A DNA stretch of 19,721 bases from JACVRW01 sp034664085 (lineage in GTDB: Bacteria; Actinomycetota; Thermoleophilia; Solirubrobacterales; Thermoleophilaceae). Below are positions 14,449 to 19,721 of this stretch, one piece after another. How positions within the stretch are numbered: position 1 is the stretch's first letter; the number at the start of each line of letters is the position of its first letter. A model generated the notes under the pieces. That model did not search any database, was not told the DNA's origin, and saw nothing but the letters and a program-made list of their open reading frames with translations. The position numbers were made by a program, and so were the translations under genes. The DNA is taken from contig JAXDII010000002.1 in NCBI GenBank assembly GCA_034664085.1, positions 1 to 19,721 of the forward strand, written 5' to 3'.

Positions 14449-15230
14449 GCGGCGTGCACTCCTTCCGGCCGGTGGCCGAGCTCCTTGCTCAGTGCCCGGG
14501 CCTGCTTGATCACGATCGGCCTCAGCTCCGCCACCCGGCGGGCGGTGAGGCGCAGCGTCGGGCCGGAGACGCTCAGCGCGGCCACCACCCGGCCTGCCTC
14601 GTCGAGCACGGGCGCCGCGATGGCGCTCAGCCCGAGCTCGAGCTCGTCGTTGGCTGTCGCGAAGCCGTCGCGCCGCACCTGCTCCAGCTCGCTCGCCAGC
14701 AGGGCCGGCTCGACGATCGTGCGCGAGGTGAGCGGCTCCAGCGTGTCCCCATCGGGCATGCGCGCCGCGCCCGCCGCCAGCAGCACCTTGCCGTTCGCCG
14801 AGGCGTGGTAGGGCACGCGCCGGCCGACCCACTGGGTCGTCCCGAGGTAGTGGCGGCTCTCGACCTGAGCCAGGTGCTCAACTCCCGTGGGGCCCGCAAC
14901 GGCCAGGTTGATCGTCTCGCCGGTCGCCTCCGCCAGCGCCGCCATCGGGCGCTCGGCCAGCTCGGCGAGGTTGCGCCCGGCGGCGCCGCGGCTCGCGAAG
15001 CGCAGCATCACCGGACCGGCGCGAAAGCGCCCGCGCATTCCCTGCTGCTCCACGAGCCCATGGCGCTCGAGCGCACCCAGGAGCCGCGAGGCGGTGCTCT
15101 TCGGCAGGTTGGCGTCGGCGGCCAGATCGGTCAGCCCGCGGGGCGCCTCGGACTCGAGCACGAGCGCCAGGAGCTGGGCGCCGCGATCGATGACCTGGGT
15201 GCCTGCCACGGGCTGGAACTCTTGTTCCAT
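14445..15230 (-). CDS. IclR-family transcriptional regulator
   Basis: 261 residues with the two-domain IclR layout. A winged helix-turn-helix spans about 14-70 (QVIDRGAQLLALVL, GLTDLAADANLPKSTASRLL, LERHGLVEQQ), and an effector-binding GAF-like domain follows (LAELAERPMAALAEATGE, VGRRVPYHASANGKVLLA, DGFATANDELELGLSAIAAPV). The ATG at 15228-15230 is preferred: it fits family N-terminal length and sits 7 nt after a TAATAT box, a leaderless layout. In-frame ATGs at 15257 and 15272 would overlap the divergent methyltransferase gene and have no ribosome-binding site. It heads the corrinoid operon and is transcribed away from the methyltransferase, so it likely controls both arms and itself. The effector may be betaine, choline or a demethylation product. 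Confidence 0.9.
   Translation of the reverse strand: MEQEFQPVAGTQVIDRGAQLLALVLESEAPRGLTDLAADANLPKSTASRLLGALERHGLVEQQGMRGRFRAGPVMLRFASRGAAGRNLAELAERPMAALAEATGETINLAVAGPTGVEHLAQVESRHYLGTTQWVGRRVPYHASANGKVLLAAGAARMPDGDTLEPLTSRTIVEPALLASELEQVRRDGFATANDELELGLSAIAAPVLDEAGRVVAALSVSGPTLRLTARRVAELRPIVIKQARALSKELGHRPEGVHAA
15214..15229. promoter_or_regulatory. Candidate IclR operator (16-bp inverted repeat)
   Basis: TGGAAC-TCTT-GTTCCA is a perfect 6-bp inverted repeat with a 4-nt centre. The E. coli IclR box, as I recall it, is TGGAAATNATTTCCA, and five bases in each arm agree. The repeat overlaps the iclR start codon and falls in the -35 region of the presumed methyltransferase promoter (-10 at 15237-15242), so binding would block both directions. 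Because it lies within the first codons of iclR, some of the sequence is also constrained by coding. Confidence 0.5.
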
Positions 15231-15255
15231 AGGAGATATATTACGATCCGCCGCC
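15231..15255. promoter_or_regulatory. Overlapping divergent -10 elements between iclR and the methyltransferase gene
   Basis: A short AT-rich island in GC-rich DNA. On the plus strand TATATT (15237-15242) is a 5/6 match to the -10 consensus, 13 nt before the ATG at 15256. On the minus strand TAATAT (15243-15238) is 7 nt before the iclR ATG. AGGAG at 15231-15235 is 20 nt from the plus-strand ATG, too far to serve as a normal ribosome-binding site. Both promoters therefore overlap and are expected to be controlled together. Confidence 0.5.
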
Positions 15256-16719
15256 ATGTACGTCAACGACATGCCGCGCTACGAAATCCTGAGCGAAGAG
15301 GCGATGGACGTCCTCGACCGCGGGTGGCGCCGGATCGTGTCGGAGCTGGGCGTCGAGTTCATGCTCCCCGAGGCGGTCGAGTACTTCCGCGAGGCCGGCC
15401 AGCGCGTGGAGGGCGAGAAGGTCTTCCTTGACCCGGACTTCCTGCTCGAGCAGGCCGCGAAGGCGCCGCGCGAGTTCGAGCTGCAGGCGCGCAACCCCGA
15501 CAAGTCGATCCACGTCGGCGGCAACCACATGGCGTTCGCGCCGGTCTACGGGCCGCCGTTCGTGCGCGAGGGCGACGTGCGCCGCGACGCCAAGATGGCC
15601 GACTTCGAGAACTTCGTGAAGCTCTCGCAGACGTTCGACGAACTCGACTCGCCGGGCGGCACGGTCGTCGAGCCGGAGGACCGCCCGCTCGACTCGCGCC
15701 ACCTGGACATGGTCTACGCGCTGCAGACGCTGTCCGACAAGCCCTACATGGGCTCGGTGATCTCCGCGGAGAACGCGCGCGACACGATCGCCATGGGCGA
15801 GATCCTGTTCGGCGGCGCCGAGGCGCTCGAGCGCTCCCCCGTCTCGATCTCGCTGATCAACTGCAATTCGCCACTGCGCTGGGACGACCGCATGCTCAGC
15901 GCGATGCTCGAGTACAACCGCCGCAACCAGGCCGTCGTCGTGACGCCCTTCCTGCTGATGGGCGCGATGTCGCCGGTGTCGATCCCCGCCACGCTGGTGC
16001 AGCAGATGGCCGAGGCGCTCTCCGGGATCGCGCTCACGCAGCTCGTCCAGCCGGGCTGCCCGGTGGTGTTCGGCTCGTTCCTCTCGAACACCGACATGCA
16101 GTCGGGCTCGCCCAGCTTCGGCACGCCGGAGTCCGCGATCGGGCTGCTCTGCACCGGCCAGATCGCCCGCAGCTTCGGCCTTCCGTTCCGCAGCGGCGGC
16201 GGGCTGAACGCGAGCCAGACGACCGACGCTCAGGCCGCCTACGAGGCGCTCATGACAATGCTCCCCACCTTCCTGGCGGGCGCCAACTTCGTCATGCACG
16301 CCGCCGGCTGGCTCGAGGGCGGGCTGGTGTCGTGCTACGAGAAGTTCATCGTCGACATCGAGCTGCTGCGCATGCTCAAGCACGAGTTCAAGCCGCTCGA
16401 GGTGACCGAGGAGAGCCTGGCGTTCGACGCGCACGAGGAGGTCGGCTCCGGCGGGCACTTCCTGGGCGCAGCCCACACGCTCCTGAACTTCCGCGAGTGC
16501 TTCTACCGGCCGCTGCTCTCCTCGACGGAGAACTTCGACCGCTGGACCAAGAACGGCGGGCTCGACGCCAACGCCCGCGCGGCCAAGATCTGGCGCGAGC
16601 AGCTGGAGGCCTACGAACAGCCCGAGATCGACCACGGAGTGCGCGACGAGCTGCGCGACTACGTCGCCCGCCGCCGGATCGAGCTCGGCGACGAGCCGGT
16701 CCCCACCCCCGCCTTCTGA
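15256..16719 (+). CDS. MttB-superfamily (trimethylamine methyltransferase family) betaine:corrinoid methyltransferase, non-pyrrolysine
   Basis: 487-residue TIM-barrel methyltransferase of the MttB superfamily. Landmarks include PRYEILSEEAMDVLDRGW at the start, GRDVRRDAKMADFENFVKLS-like barrel entry (FENFVKLSQTFDELDS), INCNSPLRWDDRML, VVVTPFLLMGAMSPVSIPA, QPGCPVVFGSF, SGGGLNASQTTDAQAAYEA and HAAGWLEGGLVSCYEKF. There is no in-frame TAG, so unlike methanogen MttB it lacks pyrrolysine and belongs with the MtgB-like quaternary-amine demethylases. It should transfer a methyl from a betaine to the corrinoid protein. Adjacency to betA on one side and a dimethylglycine-dehydrogenase-like gene on the other favours glycine betaine; proline betaine, carnitine and similar compounds are possible. 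The ATG at 15256 is used; ATG 15271 is a weaker alternative. Its TGA is embedded in a 12-bp palindrome. Confidence 0.92.
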   Translation: MYVNDMPRYEILSEEAMDVLDRGWRRIVSELGVEFMLPEAVEYFREAGQRVEGEKVFLDPDFLLEQAAKAPREFELQARNPDKSIHVGGNHMAFAPVYGPPFVREGDVRRDAKMADFENFVKLSQTFDELDSPGGTVVEPEDRPLDSRHLDMVYALQTLSDKPYMGSVISAENARDTIAMGEILFGGAEALERSPVSISLINCNSPLRWDDRMLSAMLEYNRRNQAVVVTPFLLMGAMSPVSIPATLVQQMAEALSGIALTQLVQPGCPVVFGSFLSNTDMQSGSPSFGTPESAIGLLCTGQIARSFGLPFRSGGGLNASQTTDAQAAYEALMTMLPTFLAGANFVMHAAGWLEGGLVSCYEKFIVDIELLRMLKHEFKPLEVTEESLAFDAHEEVGSGGHFLGAAHTLLNFRECFYRPLLSSTENFDRWTKNGGLDANARAAKIWREQLEAYEQPEIDHGVRDELRDYVARRRIELGDEPVPTPAF

Positions 16720-16727
16720 TATATCAG
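16716..16727. promoter_or_regulatory. 12-bp perfect palindrome CTGATATATCAG at a gene junction
   Basis: The palindrome contains the methyltransferase TGA stop (16717-16719) and ends 4 nt before the ATG of the next gene at 16732. It is a second AT-rich island and shares GATATAT with the iclR/methyltransferase promoter. It could be an operator or an internal leaderless promoter (TATATC at 16720-16725, 6 nt before the ATG). It is too short and AT-rich to act as a terminator. Confidence 0.35.
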
Positions 16728-16731
16728 GGGT

Positions 16732-19269
16732 ATGGAAGCCCACTCGCTCCCGGCCACCGCACGCGCCGTCCTAATCGGCGCCGGCATCGTCGGAAACAGC
16801 CTCGTTCACCACCTAGCCCAACTCGGCTGGAGCGACCTCGTCCTGATCGACAAGGGCCCGCTGCCCAACCCGGGCGGCTCGACGGGGCACGCCTCGAACT
16901 TCATCTTCCCCGTCGACCACTCGCGCGAGATGACCGCGCTCACGGGCGACAGCATGCGCCAGTACGACGAGCTCGGCGTGCGCACCGAGTGCGGCGGCAT
17001 CGAGGTCGCCCGCACCGAGGAGCGCATGCAGGAGCTGACCCGCCGCATGGTCTCCGCTGCCGCCTGGGGCGTCGAGCCGGTCTCCCTGGTGACCCCCGCC
17101 GAGGTCAAGGAGCTGGTCCCGTTCATCGACGAGAGCGTGATCGTCGGCGGCTTCTACTGCCCCACCGTCAGCGTGGTGGACTCGCTGCGCGCTGGAACCC
17201 TGATGCGCGAGCGGGCGCAGCAGGCCGGCGCGCTGACCGTCTCCGCCAACACCGAGGTGCTCGGCATCGACGTCGAACACGGCCGGGTCAAGCGTGTGCG
17301 CACGACGCGCGGCGACATCGAGGCCGACGTGGTCGTGATCTGCTGCGGCGTCTGGAGCCCGCGCCTGGCGCGCATGGCCGGCGCGTCGATCCCGCTGACG
17401 CCGGCGGTCCACCAGATGATCGACATCGGCCCGGTGCCGCACTTCGCGGACGCCAAGAGCGCCATCGAGTTCCCAATCGTGCGCGACATGGACACGAACA
17501 TGTACGAGCGCCAGGACGGCAGCGGCCTCGAGGTGGGCTCCTACGCCCACCGGCCGATCCTGCACGACCCCGACGAGATCCCGTCGATCGAGGAGTCCGC
17601 GCTCTCGCCGACCGAGCTGCCCTTCACCGAGGACGACTTCGTGCAGCAGATGGAGCACGCGCTGGAGCTGATGCCGGAGATCGTGGGCGACGAGTCCGTG
17701 GGCATCAAGTACGCGATCAACGGGCTGCTGTCGCTGACCCCTGACGGCCTGCCGGTGCTCGGCGAGACGCCCGAGGTCAAGGGGCTGTGGTCCGCCGCGG
17801 CGGTGTGGGTCAAGGAGGGCCCCGGCGTGGGCAAGGCGCTGGCCGAGTGGATGGTCCTCGGCGAGCCCGAGATCGACCTGCAGGCGTCCGACATCGCCCG
17901 CTTCTACGACCACCAGCGCAGCGTCGAGCACGTGAAGGCGCGCGCCGCCGAGGGCTTCAACAAGACCTACGGGATCGTCCACCCCGCCGAGCAGTGGGAG
18001 TCCAGCCGCGGCGTGCGGCTGTCGCCCTTCCACGAGCGCACGCGCGAGTTGGGCGCGGTGTTCTACGAGGCGGCCGGCTGGGAGCGTCCGCACTTCTACG
18101 AGTCCAACCGCCCGCTGGTCGAGGAGTTCGAGGTGTCCGACCGCGAGGCGGAGTGGGATTCGCGCTGGTGGTCGCCGATCATCAACGCAGAGCACCTCGC
18201 CATGCGCGAGCGGGCCGCGATGTTCGACCTGACCGCCTTCTGCGTCTTCGACGTCGTCGGCCCTGGAGCGCTGGAGTCGGTGCAGCGCGTGTCCATGCGC
18301 CAGATGGACGTGAAGCACGGGAAGGTCGTCTACACGCCGGTCCTCACGCCGCGCGGCGGCTTTCGCTCGGACCTGACGATCATGCGGCTCGCCGACGACC
18401 ATTTCCGCGTGGTCACCGGCGGCGCCCACGGGATGGCCGACCTGAAGTGGTTCTCCGACCACCTCGTCGAGGACGGCACCGCCCAGATCTTCGACCTCAC
18501 CTCGAGCTGGTGCACGCTCGGCCTCTGGGGGCCGCGGGCGCGCGACATCCTTGCCAGCGCCACCGGCGACGACCTCTCGCACGAGGGCTTCCCTTTCGCC
18601 ACCTGCCGCACGATCGAGATGGGCCCGCTGCGCGTGCTGGCGTCGCGGATCTCCTACGTCGGCGACCTCGGGTGGGAGCTGTACGTGCCGATCGAGCAGG
18701 GCGCCAAGCTTTGGGACATGGTGGCCGAAGCGGGGCAGCCGCACGGCGTCGTGCCCGCCGGCATCGGCGTCTACGGCACCACCGGCCGGCTCGAGAAGTG
18801 CTACCGCGCCTTCGGCTTCGAGCTCGACGGCGAGTACGACGTCGTCGAGGCCGGCATGGCCTGGGGCAAGGTCAAGGAGCAGGACTTCGTCGGCAAGGAG
18901 GCGCACGTGCGGCACCGCGAGTCCGACCCGGCCGCGGTGATGTGCACGCTCACGGTCGATGACCACACCTCGTCCAGCGGGCGGCGGCGCTACATGCTCG
19001 GCGGCGAGCCGGTCCAGACGCGCGACGGCGCTCCGCTCACCGACGCCAAGGGCCGGCGCTCGTTCGTGACCAGCGCCGGCGCGGGCCCGTCGGTCGGCAA
19101 GTTCCTCCTGATGTCGTACCTGCCGCCGGAGCACGCGGAGGTCGGCGAGGAGCTGTCGGTGCAGTACATGGGCGAGCGCTACCCCGTGACCGTGGCGGTG
19201 GCGGGCTCGACGCCGATATTCGACCCGGACAACGAGCGGGTCAAGGCCACCGGCGCGGTTCCGGCATGA
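16732..19269 (+). CDS. Dimethylglycine/sarcosine dehydrogenase-like FAD + GcvT protein
   Basis: 845-residue two-part enzyme. Residues 1 to about 400 form a DAO-type flavoprotein: VLIGAGIVGNS (GAGIVG 16-21), Asp40 closing the Rossmann fold, GGSTGHASN with His53 at the position of the FAD-linked histidine of dimethylglycine dehydrogenases, and the C-terminal FAD loop WVKEGPGVGKALAEWM. From about 430 follows a GcvT-like folate domain (FHERTRELGAVFYEAAGWERPHF, AAMFDLTAFCVFDVVGPGA, GDLGWELYVPIEQGAK) and a GcvT C-terminal barrel from about 734. It should oxidise an N-methyl group and capture the formaldehyde equivalent as 5,10-methylene-THF. The ATG at 16732 is 12 nt past the methyltransferase stop, and the stop overlaps etfB (ATGA). 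Dimethylglycine, the product of betaine demethylation, is the favoured substrate; sarcosine is the main alternative. Confidence 0.9.
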   Translation: MEAHSLPATARAVLIGAGIVGNSLVHHLAQLGWSDLVLIDKGPLPNPGGSTGHASNFIFPVDHSREMTALTGDSMRQYDELGVRTECGGIEVARTEERMQELTRRMVSAAAWGVEPVSLVTPAEVKELVPFIDESVIVGGFYCPTVSVVDSLRAGTLMRERAQQAGALTVSANTEVLGIDVEHGRVKRVRTTRGDIEADVVVICCGVWSPRLARMAGASIPLTPAVHQMIDIGPVPHFADAKSAIEFPIVRDMDTNMYERQDGSGLEVGSYAHRPILHDPDEIPSIEESALSPTELPFTEDDFVQQMEHALELMPEIVGDESVGIKYAINGLLSLTPDGLPVLGETPEVKGLWSAAAVWVKEGPGVGKALAEWMVLGEPEIDLQASDIARFYDHQRSVEHVKARAAEGFNKTYGIVHPAEQWESSRGVRLSPFHERTRELGAVFYEAAGWERPHFYESNRPLVEEFEVSDREAEWDSRWWSPIINAEHLAMRERAAMFDLTAFCVFDVVGPGALESVQRVSMRQMDVKHGKVVYTPVLTPRGGFRSDLTIMRLADDHFRVVTGGAHGMADLKWFSDHLVEDGTAQIFDLTSSWCTLGLWGPRARDILASATGDDLSHEGFPFATCRTIEMGPLRVLASRISYVGDLGWELYVPIEQGAKLWDMVAEAGQPHGVVPAGIGVYGTTGRLEKCYRAFGFELDGEYDVVEAGMAWGKVKEQDFVGKEAHVRHRESDPAAVMCTLTVDDHTSSSGRRRYMLGGEPVQTRDGAPLTDAKGRRSFVTSAGAGPSVGKFLLMSYLPPEHAEVGEELSVQYMGERYPVTVAVAGSTPIFDPDNERVKATGAVPA

Positions 19270-19721
19270 GGATCCTCGTCTGCGTCAAGCGCGTGCCGCT
19301 GACCGGCGGCAAGATGGTTCTGACGGCCGACGAGCAGGCGATCGAGACACGTCATCTCGGCTTCACGATCAGCCCGCACGAGGAGTGCGGCGTCGAGGAG
19401 GCGGTGCGGCTGGTGGAGCAGCACGGCGGCGAGGTCACCGTGCTGACGCTCGGTCCGCCCGAGGCCGAGGAGCAGGTCCGCGAGACGCTCGCGATCGGAG
19501 CCGACCGCGGCATCGTGCTGGCCGACGGCGGCGAGGAGTGGGACGCGCAGGCCACCGCCGCCGCCATCGTGGCGACGATCGAGGCCGAGCAGGCCGCGGG
19601 CGGCGACTTCGACCTGATCGTCTTCGGCAACGAGTCCGCCGACTCCGGCAACTACCAGGTCGGCATCCGCGTCGCGCACGCGCTCGGCCGCCCGGTCGTG
19701 ACCGGGCTCAAGGGCCTGGCG
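19266..19721 (+). CDS. etfB: Electron transfer flavoprotein beta subunit, 3' end cut by window edge
   Basis: 152 residues visible of about 250-260. RILVCVKRVPLTGGKM is the standard ETF-beta start, followed by GFTISPHEECGVEEAVRLVE, VTVLTLGPPEAEEQVRETLAIGADRGI and the nucleotide-binding segment DLIVFGNESADSGNYQVG with RVAHALGRPVVTGLKGL. ETF accepts electrons from the upstream FAD/GcvT dehydrogenase and passes them to ETF-quinone oxidoreductase. The ATG at 19266-19268 overlaps the dehydrogenase stop (ATGA 19266-19269), tying electron acceptor to donor. An etfA gene is expected just beyond the edge. The nucleotide segment differs from the commoner GKQAID form, which may mark an ETF subclass dedicated to this pathway. 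Confidence 0.93.
   Translation, partial: MRILVCVKRVPLTGGKMVLTADEQAIETRHLGFTISPHEECGVEEAVRLVEQHGGEVTVLTLGPPEAEEQVRETLAIGADRGIVLADGGEEWDAQATAAAIVATIEAEQAAGGDFDLIVFGNESADSGNYQVGIRVAHALGRPVVTGLKGLA

Noticed and set aside
15256..16719. Pyrrolysine-containing MttB
   Set aside because: The frame is uninterrupted with no in-frame TAG and ends in TGA, so it is the non-pyrrolysine subclass.
16813..19134. 773-codon minus-strand frame
   Set aside because: Exact antisense of the FAD/GcvT dehydrogenase, with no recognisable domain.
1..19721. CRISPR arrays, IS elements, tRNA/rRNA genes, prophage
   Set aside because: No direct-repeat array, transposase, integrase, or tRNA-like cloverleaf sequence was seen on either strand.

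Overview
The window is very GC-rich, has dense codon bias, and shows long tracts of stop/start overlaps (ATGA, GTGA) with frequent GTG starts. This points to a high-GC actinobacterium. The secreted PKD-type protein at 7819-8757 ends in a Cys-containing tail (GCPYKRKRF..., then CLEPGTDDPMRC) of a style I associate with Thermoleophilia/Solirubrobacterales. That is the best, though informal, lineage clue. I see no rRNA, tRNA, IS element, CRISPR array or phage gene.

Left part (1-7234, minus strand, read right to left): one tightly coupled operon. Its order is an IolE-like TIM-barrel protein, IolD (ThDP ring-opening hydrolase), a D-2-hydroxyacid dehydrogenase, a sugar-phosphate cyclase of the 3-dehydroquinate-synthase fold, a VOC metalloprotein, a Gfo/Idh/MocA (inositol-dehydrogenase-like) oxidoreductase, and a DegT/StrS-type PLP aminotransferase cut by the window edge. 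It combines inositol-catabolism enzymes (IolG-, IolE- and IolD-like) with an aminocyclitol-type set (cyclase, VOC, oxidoreductase, aminotransferase). I do not recognise this combination as a described pathway. Every junction is an overlap except a 51-bp gap before the cyclase.

Middle (7235-8757): a divergent promoter region, a small SnoaL/NTF2-like protein on the plus strand, and a secreted PKD-repeat protein on the minus strand wedged against the next operon.

Right part (8763-19721): a divergent choline/betaine demethylation regulon around an IclR regulator. Minus strand, in transcription order: IclR, corrinoid (B12) protein, methyl-THF:corrinoid methyltransferase, a [2Fe-2S]/ASKHA corrinoid reductive activator, a DUF1638 protein and choline dehydrogenase BetA. 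Plus strand: an MttB-superfamily (non-pyrrolysine) methyltransferase, a two-domain FAD/GcvT dimethylglycine-dehydrogenase-like protein, and ETF beta (cut by the edge). Read as a pathway: choline is oxidised towards betaine. One methyl is moved by MttB-like protein, corrinoid protein and MtgA-like protein onto THF. Dimethylglycine is then oxidatively demethylated with electrons passing to ETF. A 16-bp inverted repeat resembling the E. coli IclR box sits between the divergent arms at 15214-15229.
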